DNA of 14,125 nt from DATHWB01 sp041744795 (GTDB lineage: Bacteria; Actinomycetota; Acidimicrobiia; Spongiisociales; ZC4RG35): contig JBGTKD010000150.1 of assembly GCA_041744795.1 (NCBI GenBank), forward strand, positions 1 through 14,125, given 5' to 3'. How positions within the stretch are numbered: position 1 is the first letter of the stretch; the number at the start of each line of letters is the position of its first letter. The translations under genes and the position numbers were made by a program. The notes below the pieces were generated by a model that worked only from the letters and a program-made list of their open reading frames with translations, did no database searches and had not been told where the DNA came from. This document shows positions 1 through 6,871 of the stretch, piece after piece.

Positions 1-2
1 AA

Positions 3-458
3 GTGCGGCTGGTCGAAGTGACTACCGAGAACGAATCAGAAGTCGTTCGACTTAGGACTCACAAGACCCAGGAGCGTGTCGTGGCGCCGATGTTGGCTTC
101 TTTTGCCGATGCTCTGTTTCCCGAGGTTGTCGACGGCGCGCCGGTCGTTCCGTGGATGAGGGCCGTTGAGGCCGATGGGATGATCGTCGGTTTCGTGATG
201 CTGGCTCTGGCCACCCCTCACCATCCTGAGCCCTACCTGTGGAGACTGCTCATCGATCGAATGCATCAGGGGCGCGGCATCGGCCGCCGGGTGATGGACC
301 TAGTCGAGGATGAGTGCCGCGAGATGACAGCCGACGCATTGTTGACGAGTTGGGTGGAAGGCAAGGGGTCCCCATCGGGCTTCTACACCGGTCGCGGATT
401 CGATCCGACCGGTCGCATCGTGGACGGCGAGACAGAGGGCCGGAAGGTCCTGGCCTGA
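3..458 (+). CDS. GNAT-family N-acetyltransferase (probably cut by left edge)
   Basis: This is a GCN5-related acetyltransferase that would move an acetyl group from acetyl-CoA to an amine. Motif A is clear: a beta strand (RLLIDRMHQ, residues 81-89) runs into the acetyl-CoA pyrophosphate loop QGRGIG (89-94) and the helix RRVMDLV. Motif B is the stretch around FYTGRGFDPTG (128-137). The layout resembles the BltD/SpeG-like diamine or spermidine acetyltransferases, in which a 'WRLMIDxxxQGxGxG' core and a late 'FYxxxGF' are usual, but the substrate cannot be read from sequence. The first usable start is GTG at position 3; relatives usually have a few residues before 'VRL', so the true start probably lies just outside the window. 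The gene ends 55 bp before the cyclase gene on the same strand, so co-transcription is possible. Family is secure; substrate is not. Confidence 0.82.
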   Translation: MRLVEVTTENESEVVRLRTHKTQERVVAPMLASFADALFPEVVDGAPVVPWMRAVEADGMIVGFVMLALATPHHPEPYLWRLLIDRMHQGRGIGRRVMDLVEDECREMTADALLTSWVEGKGSPSGFYTGRGFDPTGRIVDGETEGRKVLA

Positions 459-498
459 GACGAGATCGGTGCAGGGTCGATCGCTACTCTGAACGGCC

Positions 499-504
499 GG
501 AGGT
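499..504 (+). promoter_or_regulatory. Ribosome binding site of the cyclase gene
   Basis: GGAGGT lies nine bases before ATG 514. It is a strong Shine-Dalgarno match and fixes the start of the long cyclase protein directly before the first zinc-ribbon cysteine pair. Confidence 0.7.
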
Positions 505-513
505 CAGGTACGG

Positions 514-3500
514 ATGCAGTGCTCGCAGTGCGGCACACAAGCCGAGACGGGACAGAGATTTTGCGGCCAGTGCGGCCGAGCCCTGTCCTCGGCGTGTCCC
601 CAGTGCGGGCACGAAAACCCCGGTGACCACCGCTTCTGCGGGGGATGTGGGGCATCGCTGGGAGTTGTCTCCTCAGTAGCAACTGCTCCTGGGCCGGGGG
701 TCCCGGCGATCGAAAGACGGGTTGTATCGGTCCTTTTCGTCGACTTGGTTGGCTTCACATCTTTCTCCGAGGGCCGAGACCCCGAAGACGTACGCGGGAT
801 GATCACGGACTATTTCGATCTGGCTCGCAACGTTGTCGAACGGTTCGGTGGGACCGTCGACAAGTACATCGGTGATGCGGTCATGGCCTGGTGGGGGGCG
901 ACCACCACGAACGAGGATGACGCAGAACGCGCGGTAAGGGCTTCCCTCGAACTAGTTGAGAGTGTTACTTCGATGGGGGAGCGCCTGGGCATTCCCGACC
1001 TGAGCGCCAGAGTCGGGGTCATGACGGGCGAGGTCTCTGTTGGACCCGGAGGCAACGAGCGCGGGCTGCTGCTTGGTGACTTGGTCAACACTGCGTCGCG
1101 GCTCCAATCACTCGCCGAAGCTGGCACCGTGCTCGTCGGTGCCGAAACAGCTTCTCTAGTCGACACATCCATTGAGGTGATCGAAGCCGGCACCCATCAG
1201 CTGAAGGGTCGAGAGCAGCCTGTCGAGGCATTCCAGGCTGTGCGGGTGCTAGCCGAACGCGGGGGCAGGGGCCGTTCGGACTTCGTTGAGCCCCCATTTG
1301 TCGGCCGGGCAGCGGAACTCCGGCTGCTCAAGGATTCCCTCGAAGCGGTGACCCGCGAGGGCCGCGCTCGACTGGTGTCGCTGGTGGGACAGGCAGGCAT
1401 CGGCAAGAGCCGTTTGGTATGGGAGTTTCAAAAGTTCACCGACGGGCTCGTCGCCGATGTCTATTGGCACGAGGGCCGCTCACCTTCATACGGAGACGGC
1501 CTCTCGATGTGGGCTCTGGGCGAGATGATCAGAAGACGGGCGGGCATACAGGAGACCGACCCGGATTCGGTCACCGCCGAACGTCTCAAGGAAGCAATTT
1601 CCGAGTTCGTTCCCGACCTTGGTGACCAGGCATGGGTAGGCGAACGGCTGGCGGCGCTCCTGGGACTGGGGGGTTCAATCGGGAGCGAGCGCACTGAGCT
1701 CTTTGCCGCCGGTCGGATGTTCTTCGAAGGGATGGCTGCCAAGGGCAGCGTTGTGATGGTGTTCGAGGACCTGCATTTGGCGGATCCGAGCCTGCTCGAA
1801 TTCGTGGACGAGCTACCCGACTGGTCGCAAAACCATCCGATCCTCATCGTCACGCTAAGCCGTCCCGACCTCTTAGACCGCAGACCTGACTGGGGCTCTG
1901 GTCGACGCGGGTTTGCATCGACATACGTGGGTCCGCTGTCCAACGAGGAGATGCAGGAACTCATTGTTGGAGCCGTACCGGGTATTCCGCTTCGTGTTGT
2001 GGATCGGATCGTCGCCACCGCCGGCGGAGTGCCGCTATTTGCCGTTGAGATGGTTCGCATGTTGCTGGCTGACGGGCGTCTCGTCGTGGGCGACGCCGGC
2101 GTCGAGGTGATAGGCGACCTGGACCAGCTTGAGGTTCCGAGCTCGGTTCATGCAGTTGTCGGTGCGCGACTCGACCGGCTCGCACCTGATGATCGCGAGG
2201 TGGCTCGGGATGCCGCGGTACTGGGCCAGTCATTCACCGTTGAGAGCCTCGCCGGTCTCAGGGACGAGGAGGTCGACAAGGTCGAACGGAGACTGAGCGA
2301 TCTGGTTAGACGGGAGATCTTCGAGTTGGTCCGAGACCCGCGCTCGCCGGAGAGGGGCCAGTACCGCTGGGTGCAGAGTGTCGTGCGAGAAGTCGCCTAC
2401 GGGCGAATCTCGCGTAGCGATCGCCACGATCTCCATTTGCGAGTGGCGCGGTATCTGCGTGATCTGGATGATCCGGAAGTGGCGCCCCTGGTCGCATCGC
2501 ACTTCGTCGTCGCCTCGGAGACGGCATCTGTCGGAGCGGGCGGAATCGAGGGCGAGCTCGGGGAAGCATTGCGAGCAGCCATTTCTCGGGCCGAGGTACT
2601 CCATGCTCACGAACAATTGATTGCACTCGTTGACAGTGCGCTTCCAGTCGTCGCCGAGGCCATGGAGTTCGAACTGAGGGAACTTGCCGCCCTGTCGGCT
2701 ATGCGCCTCAGCGACTCAGAGATGGCCCAACGTCACCTAGCGGCCGTCGCCGCCCTGGCGGACCGCGCCGGGGACGAATCGTCGAAGCATCGTGCGGTCG
2801 CCCTGGCGGGTCGGATAGCGAACGAATTCCGCCAGCCATATGAGGCGGACCAGGTTCTCAGCCCACATCTCGCCCTGTATCAGGATTTCAGCGCCGATCC
2901 ATATCTCGCGAAGGCTGCGGTATATCTGGCACGGACCCGCATGCTCTTAGGTGACGACAAGGCGGCTGCCGAGCTAGCCGATCGGGCGTTGGCGGCTGTG
3001 GAGAAATTCGGTTTGCTCGAAGAAGTCGCCGATGCCCTGATAACCAGGGGGACTGCCGTCGTGAGTTCGCGTCCGAACCATGGAATGGTGTTGTTGCGCG
3101 GCGCTCTCGACCTGGCAAATCAGCATGGGTTCAGCGACGTGAAACTGCGCTGTCTGATCAACATCGGGTATGGGGCGCCCGAGTCTGCCGACAAGTTGCG
3201 TGCCAGCCAGGAGGCATTCGACGAGGCCAAGCGGGTCGGGGACCGGTCACACGCGTCGTTCGTCGCTGCCAATCTGATTGGCTCCTACTCGTTCCGACTC
3301 GACAACGATGCCGCTGAAGCGATCCTCGACGATCCGGTGTTGAGCAACCTCCCTGTGGATCGGGTCAACCTTTTGACGGGTCGCCACGAGATCCTCGCCA
3401 GGCGAGGCGATTGGGAGGGAGCAGAGAAGGCCTTTGCCGAGGCGCGAAAATTGTACGAAGGGCTTTCGGACCCGCAGACCAGGATCGCAATCGAGAGAGC

Positions 3501-3966
3501 GGAATCCTCGAAGTTTGTATTGGAGGGTCGTGGCAGGGACGTCTTTGAGATTGGGCATCGCCACTTCCATGAGGAGCCCTTCGTTCCTCTGTTATCGGCT
3601 TACATCGCCCTTGAGGGCGCGGTTCTGGAAGGAGACGCTCAGCTTCTCGCACAGGTGGACGAGATGCTTGCGTCCCTGGCCCCTGGCACGGACACCGTTG
3701 GCTTTGCGGTGTGGGTAGGCGCGATGCGCAGAATCGTCGACGGTGACACTGCCGGTGCGGTGGAAGAGATCGAAGAACTCGCTGCCCGCCATTCGGAATC
3801 GGGTAAGTGGTTTGCTTTGGAGATGCTCGCGACGACGGCGCGTCACCTTCCCGCCGATCACCCCTCGCGGGACCAGTTCGCCGACCGAGCCCGAGCCCTG
3901 GCTGACGAAAGCGGGTCCCCCGGCCTGAGAGAGTGGATCGACAAACTGATGGGAGACGTCCGCTGA
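514..3966 (+). CDS. Zinc-ribbon / class III nucleotide cyclase / AAA-ATPase signalling protein
   Basis: This is a large (1150 aa) soluble signalling protein. In order: a double zinc ribbon with four CxxC pairs (C3/C6, C17/C20, C28/C31, C42/C45); a class III adenylate/guanylate cyclase domain (about 68-245) with metal aspartates D77 (FVDLVGFT) and D121 (KYIGDAVMA), K117, and the transition-state pair N192/R196 (VNTASRL); an ATPase module (about 261-550) with Walker A GQAGIGKS (292-299) and Walker B VVMVFEDLH (413-421); and a long alpha-helical, TPR-like C-terminal half. No membrane segment and no LuxR-type DNA-binding end is visible. The position that is usually Asp (adenylyl cyclases) or Thr upstream of GDxVN is Leu (GLLLGDLVN), so product specificity is uncertain. 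Mycobacterial cyclase-ATPase regulators share the middle of this architecture. The start is fixed by GGAGGT nine bases upstream. The signal sensed and the output are unknown. Confidence 0.88.
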   Translation: MQCSQCGTQAETGQRFCGQCGRALSSACPQCGHENPGDHRFCGGCGASLGVVSSVATAPGPGVPAIERRVVSVLFVDLVGFTSFSEGRDPEDVRGMITDYFDLARNVVERFGGTVDKYIGDAVMAWWGATTTNEDDAERAVRASLELVESVTSMGERLGIPDLSARVGVMTGEVSVGPGGNERGLLLGDLVNTASRLQSLAEAGTVLVGAETASLVDTSIEVIEAGTHQLKGREQPVEAFQAVRVLAERGGRGRSDFVEPPFVGRAAELRLLKDSLEAVTREGRARLVSLVGQAGIGKSRLVWEFQKFTDGLVADVYWHEGRSPSYGDGLSMWALGEMIRRRAGIQETDPDSVTAERLKEAISEFVPDLGDQAWVGERLAALLGLGGSIGSERTELFAAGRMFFEGMAAKGSVVMVFEDLHLADPSLLEFVDELPDWSQNHPILIVTLSRPDLLDRRPDWGSGRRGFASTYVGPLSNEEMQELIVGAVPGIPLRVVDRIVATAGGVPLFAVEMVRMLLADGRLVVGDAGVEVIGDLDQLEVPSSVHAVVGARLDRLAPDDREVARDAAVLGQSFTVESLAGLRDEEVDKVERRLSDLVRREIFELVRDPRSPERGQYRWVQSVVREVAYGRISRSDRHDLHLRVARYLRDLDDPEVAPLVASHFVVASETASVGAGGIEGELGEALRAAISRAEVLHAHEQLIALVDSALPVVAEAMEFELRELAALSAMRLSDSEMAQRHLAAVAALADRAGDESSKHRAVALAGRIANEFRQPYEADQVLSPHLALYQDFSADPYLAKAAVYLARTRMLLGDDKAAAELADRALAAVEKFGLLEEVADALITRGTAVVSSRPNHGMVLLRGALDLANQHGFSDVKLRCLINIGYGAPESADKLRASQEAFDEAKRVGDRSHASFVAANLIGSYSFRLDNDAAEAILDDPVLSNLPVDRVNLLTGRHEILARRGDWEGAEKAFAEARKLYEGLSDPQTRIAIERAESSKFVLEGRGRDVFEIGHRHFHEEPFVPLLSAYIALEGAVLEGDAQLLAQVDEMLASLAPGTDTVGFAVWVGAMRRIVDGDTAGAVEEIEELAARHSESGKWFALEMLATTARHLPADHPSRDQFADRARALADESGSPGLREWIDKLMGDVR

Positions 3967-3982
3967 CGTCCATCTGCACCCA

Positions 3983-4016
3983 GGGTTACATGGGACGCCA
4001 CCGTCCCATCTAACCC
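3983..4016 (+). terminator. Strong stem-loop after the cyclase gene
   Basis: The left arm GGGTTACATGGGACG (3983-3997) pairs with CGTCCCATCTAACCC (4002-4016) across the loop CCAC: 14 of 15 pairs, with a single C/C mismatch. It starts 16 bases after the cyclase stop codon, as expected for an intrinsic terminator, but no T-run follows (GCGGAAAAC comes next). It could be a U-less terminator, an mRNA 3'-end stabiliser, or part of the larger structured region described in the findings. Confidence 0.5.
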
Positions 4017-4050
4017 GCGGAAAACAGGGGGTCCTCGTTCTGTTCGCTGA

Positions 4051-4070
4051 ATCCCGCGCATGCGCGGGAT
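4051..4070. repeat. 20-bp perfect palindrome
   Basis: ATCCCGCGCATGCGCGGGAT is identical to its reverse complement over all 20 bases. With the following GGAACC it resembles the repeat unit of actinobacterial type I-E CRISPR arrays, but only one such copy is present. It sits 61 bp downstream of the corresponding position in the first stem-loop and shares its AT...AACCC flank. Confidence 0.6.
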
Positions 4071-4350
4071 GGAACCCTGGGTACGCGAGGTCACGACTCA
4101 TCGCTGTCGCCATCCCCTCGTTTACGAGGTCGATCTGCTCGATGATGAACCGGCCGGCGAGTGCCTTGCGCACCACTTTCGCTTGTTAAAGCTCCCGTCT
4201 GTCGGACGAGAGCGGAGCAATCACGACGAGAGCCAGTTCCACCTCATCGAACCTACCCGTTGGGGGATGCCCTCTGCGGAGAGTCGCTCGACAGAGTGGT
4301 CGCCGTGGGGTGGTTCACACCGGCGAGACTACCGGCTGGCATGATGATCG

Positions 4351-5157
4351 GTGATGGATCCGATTCGACTCAGGACCGGTGAGCTTGCGTTTGGCGGCGT
4401 TACCCACGTAATGGCCGTGATCAACCTTTCACCGGAATCGAAGAACCACCAATCTGTAGCGGAATCGCCCGAACAGGCATTGGAGATGGCCAGGGAGTAC
4501 CGGGACTGGGGGGTGTCCGTCATCGACCTCGGCGGCCAGTCTTCGCATTACGAGAACCCGACCATCTCCGAAAGCATCGAAACCGATCGGCTCCTTCCAG
4601 CCATTGAGCTGCTTGTTGATGACGGCTTCGTAGTTTCGGTCGACACCTGGAAGCCGGCTGTGGCCGAACAGTGCCTGGCCATGGGAGCGGTTCTTCTGAA
4701 CGACACCGGCGGGTTGGCCGATGATCGGATGCGCCAACTCGCCGCCACTCCCGGCGTGGGGGCGTTCGTCATGTACATCGAAGGAGAACACCCTCACGAT
4801 GTGGGTGAAGTCGAGATCAGTCATGACAAAGCCGAGACGACTGCTGCGTGGATGGCGGACAGATTGGCCACCCTCGCCGCCTACGGAGTGACTGAGACGA
4901 TTCTCGACCCCGGTATCTCCATCAACTATCGCGGCGACTACGTGGCATACACCCGGATGCAGTTGGAGGTCATTCGCAACCTACGTCCGATCAAAGCGCT
5001 GGGGCGACCGGTGCTCGTGCCCATACCCCGCAAGCAGGAGGATCATCGGGTGGCGGCCTACATCGCTATGGCGCTGTCTTATGAAGCGGACATGATCCGG
5101 GTACACGATGTCGCTCTGGCCTGCGACCTGGTTGCGCTCTTCCATAGGCGTCCCTGA
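4351..5157 (+). CDS. Divergent dihydropteroate synthase-like protein
   Basis: This is a TIM-barrel protein of the pterin-binding (DHPS) family, 268 aa, a normal length for DHPS. FolP joins p-aminobenzoate to 6-hydroxymethyl-dihydropterin diphosphate. Visible family blocks: AVINLSPES (22-30), VIDLGGQSSHYE (57-68), VSVDTWK (95-101), LLNDTGG (115-121), ILDPG (184-188), PRK (226-228), IRVHDVA (249-255). Residues matching the E. coli pterin site are kept: N25, D98, N117, D186, K228, R250, H252. The substrate loops are not. The usual 'TPDSFSDGG' is SPESKNHQSV, the usual 'GGESTRPG' is GGQSSHYE, and the usual 'MHMQGTP' is MYIEGEHP. It may therefore use another substrate or have lost FolP activity. 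The start is GTG 4351 or ATG 4354, and neither has a strong ribosome site. No other folate gene is nearby. It converges on aroE with five bases between the stops. Confidence 0.78.
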   Translation: MMDPIRLRTGELAFGGVTHVMAVINLSPESKNHQSVAESPEQALEMAREYRDWGVSVIDLGGQSSHYENPTISESIETDRLLPAIELLVDDGFVVSVDTWKPAVAEQCLAMGAVLLNDTGGLADDRMRQLAATPGVGAFVMYIEGEHPHDVGEVEISHDKAETTAAWMADRLATLAAYGVTETILDPGISINYRGDYVAYTRMQLEVIRNLRPIKALGRPVLVPIPRKQEDHRVAAYIAMALSYEADMIRVHDVALACDLVALFHRRP

Positions 5158-5162
5158 AAGGC

Positions 5163-5993
5163 TCAGCCGAGCGGTTCACCCCATGCGAGGACCGGTCTTT
5201 CCGTGGCCAGTTCCAGACCCCCGATCAGCCAGACCGACTCGCCCTGGTCGAAACCGAGCAGGGGGAGCGTGGCGATTGCCTGGGCTGCCAGGTGCGCGAG
5301 GCCATCCGCAACCGACAAGCCTTGCTCTGTCGCTGCTTGTTGAAGTGCCGTTGGCTGGTTCCTGTACATGACGTCGTAGATGAGAGCCTTGGGCTTCAAG
5401 CTGGCGACGTCGATGGGATTTGTTGTGACGGCCGGCACCGTGTTCACGACGAGGTCGGCGGTGGCGGACGCGGCGTCTCGGACTTCCCAGTCGATGGTTT
5501 CGACTGTGGCGAAGCGCCCGGCGTAAGAGGCAGCGAGAGTGTCGGCTCGCGCCACGGTGCGGTTAGCGATGAAAACATCCGTGGCAAGGCCCACCAGGCT
5601 CTCCAGCAAGGCGGTAGCGGTCCCTCCCGCCCCCAGCACGAGCACAGTCTCGAAGGGACCCCGGTCTTCGAGTAAAGCGCGGGCGCCAGACACGTCCGTG
5701 TTCGATCCGATCATTGCGGATCCCGGTTGGAGAAGATTCACTGCCCCCGTGTTCCTCGCAGCCTCGTCAAGCTCGTCGGCGATGGAGGTGGCCCACGATT
5801 TGTGGGGCATCGTGACATTCGCGGCGAACACCGAACCTGAATTCAGCTCATCGAGTACCGCTGCCAGTCCGTTGGCGTCGACGTCTCGCCGTCCGTAAGT
5901 GAGTGGCCTGGCAGTGCGTTCGAACAGGTTGTTCCACATCGCTGGCGACAGCGAGTGTGAAATTTCATGGCCGATGAGAAACATCGTTCTCAT
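5163..5993 (-). CDS. aroE: Shikimate dehydrogenase
   Basis: AroE reduces 3-dehydroshikimate to shikimate with NADPH in the chorismate pathway. At 276 aa it has the usual length. Substrate-binding signatures are HSLSP (13-17), NVTMPHK with the catalytic lysine K65, GAVN (83-86), and GSNTD with D100. The Rossmann loop is GAGGTA (121-126), followed by ANRT (143-146) as the NADP-binding strand end. The C-terminal GLAHLAAQA (231-239) matches the family GLxMLxxQA block with Q238. All key residues are present, so it should be active. The ATG overlaps the shikimate kinase stop by four bases (ATGA), so the two are probably translationally coupled. A second in-frame ATG lies three codons downstream. 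Confidence 0.93.
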   Translation of the reverse strand: MRTMFLIGHEISHSLSPAMWNNLFERTARPLTYGRRDVDANGLAAVLDELNSGSVFAANVTMPHKSWATSIADELDEAARNTGAVNLLQPGSAMIGSNTDVSGARALLEDRGPFETVLVLGAGGTATALLESLVGLATDVFIANRTVARADTLAASYAGRFATVETIDWEVRDAASATADLVVNTVPAVTTNPIDVASLKPKALIYDVMYRNQPTALQQAATEQGLSVADGLAHLAAQAIATLPLLGFDQGESVWLIGGLELATERPVLAWGEPLG

Positions 5994-6850
5994 GGCATTT
6001 GTTGGCGGTCGGGAAGGGTCTGAAGAGTCGCCAGGTCCGTGACGACCCTTACTCTGGGCGGGTATTCAGCGGCCATGGAGGCGAGAGTGGTGGGGGCTAC
6101 TACGACCGGCCGGCCGGCCAGATCAGACAGTTGTTGGGTCACGGATGTCCCTCCGAGGAGGATGACCGAACCTTCCGAAACGAGTGCCGCTTCTGTGACC
6201 AGATCGTCGACCGACCCGAGACCTGGTCCGTGCAGTTCTCCCACCAATAGGTCCGAAACCACCGTCACGGGTCTTGCCAGATCGGTCAACGCGTCGGGCA
6301 GGACTGCCAGTCCGCGCCGGCCCGTCGGAGTGTCAGTGGGTGCGGTGATGATGTCTAGGAGTTCGTTCGTGACCGCGGTTGGCGACCGCAAGCCGGTCTC
6401 GATGCTCGCGAAGCGGGCGTAGAAGGGTGCTCGATCGGCAAGGAGGGAACGGACCCGACCCTCGGGGTCTGGCCCCGCCAAAAGTGGGCGGGGGGTCGGA
6501 CTCTTGAGGAGTCGCTCAACGAGCAAGTCGGGCTCTGCGGTGAGACAGAAGACGCGCCCTGTCGCGCTCAAAGAACGGATGTTGGCGGCCTCGAGCAGCA
6601 TCCGGCCACCGGTCGAGAAGACATGGCGGGTTCTGGTCGACAACTCCGATGCGATGTTTCGCTCGATCGCCCGAAAGACGTCTTCGCCGGAACGGTCGAA
6701 AATCTCGGGGATCGGTCCGTGGCGCTCCTCGATGAGACGGTCGGTGTCGATCCAATCGAATCCGAGCTCGCGAGAGAGTCGTCGCCCGATTGTCGACTTG
6801 CCTGTGCCCATGAACCCGGTCAGGACGATGTTGCGATCCTCGAATTTCAC
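5990..6850 (-). CDS. aroK: Shikimate kinase with vestigial 3-dehydroquinate synthase tail
   Basis: Residues 1 to about 172 form a complete shikimate kinase (shikimate to shikimate-3-phosphate with ATP): Walker A GFMGTGKS (12-19), shikimate-binding DTD (35-37), R60 in the FRAIE segment, STGG (79-82), lid arginine R121 in RPLLAG, and R140 in the DRAPFY adenine-side motif. The tail (about 178-286) is not part of AroK. It reads like the N-terminal domain of 3-dehydroquinate synthase (AroB): LPDALTDLARPVTVVSD, then LLGGTSV (AroB ALGGGVVGD), DLAGRPVVVAPTTLASM (AroB VPTTLL), and VVTDLATLQTLPDR (AroB VxVDLDxLxTLPxRE). The GGKT...GKN segment between the last two blocks is missing, and the metal-binding C-terminal domain is absent. 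The tail should therefore be catalytically dead. AroK-AroB fusions are a known arrangement; this appears to be a shrunken one. The GTG start has a weak ribosome site. The gene lies 21 bp after the sortase gene and overlaps aroE by four bases. Confidence 0.85.
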   Translation of the reverse strand: MKFEDRNIVLTGFMGTGKSTIGRRLSRELGFDWIDTDRLIEERHGPIPEIFDRSGEDVFRAIERNIASELSTRTRHVFSTGGRMLLEAANIRSLSATGRVFCLTAEPDLLVERLLKSPTPRPLLAGPDPEGRVRSLLADRAPFYARFASIETGLRSPTAVTNELLDIITAPTDTPTGRRGLAVLPDALTDLARPVTVVSDLLVGELHGPGLGSVDDLVTEAALVSEGSVILLGGTSVTQQLSDLAGRPVVVAPTTLASMAAEYPPRVRVVTDLATLQTLPDRQQMP

Positions 6851-6871
6851 TGCGGACCGAAGATAGGCCTG

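Larger units (their letters stand above)
3967..4350. other. 384-bp non-coding gap with stem-loops
   Basis: No convincing gene is seen on either strand. Short open frames exist, but they lack recognisable motifs and good start signals. The left part holds two stem-loops (3983-4016 and 4051-4070) with centres 61 bp apart. A smaller hairpin, CCTCG-TTTA-CGAGG, lies at 4116-4129. A bulged one lies at 4191-4217 (GCTCC/GGAGC outer, CGTC/GACG inner). The rest up to the DHPS-like gene shows no promoter that I would defend. The length is unusual for this otherwise compact window, and the density of inverted repeats suggests a structured leader, a terminator cluster or a palindromic repeat element. Confidence 0.6.

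Noticed and set aside
3983..4129. Short type I-E CRISPR array, suggested by 61-62 bp hairpin spacing
   Set aside because: The three units are not repeats of one another: the first and second differ in the stem, and the third shares little beyond ATCCC. No cas gene is in the window.
3592..4176. Minus-strand 194-codon frame covering the gap after the cyclase gene
   Set aside because: Over half lies antisense to the cyclase gene. The part in the gap has no family motif and reads through both stem-loops.
4060..4344. Plus-strand 94-codon frame in the gap
   Set aside because: It starts inside the palindrome, has no ribosome site and shows no domain or clear coding bias.
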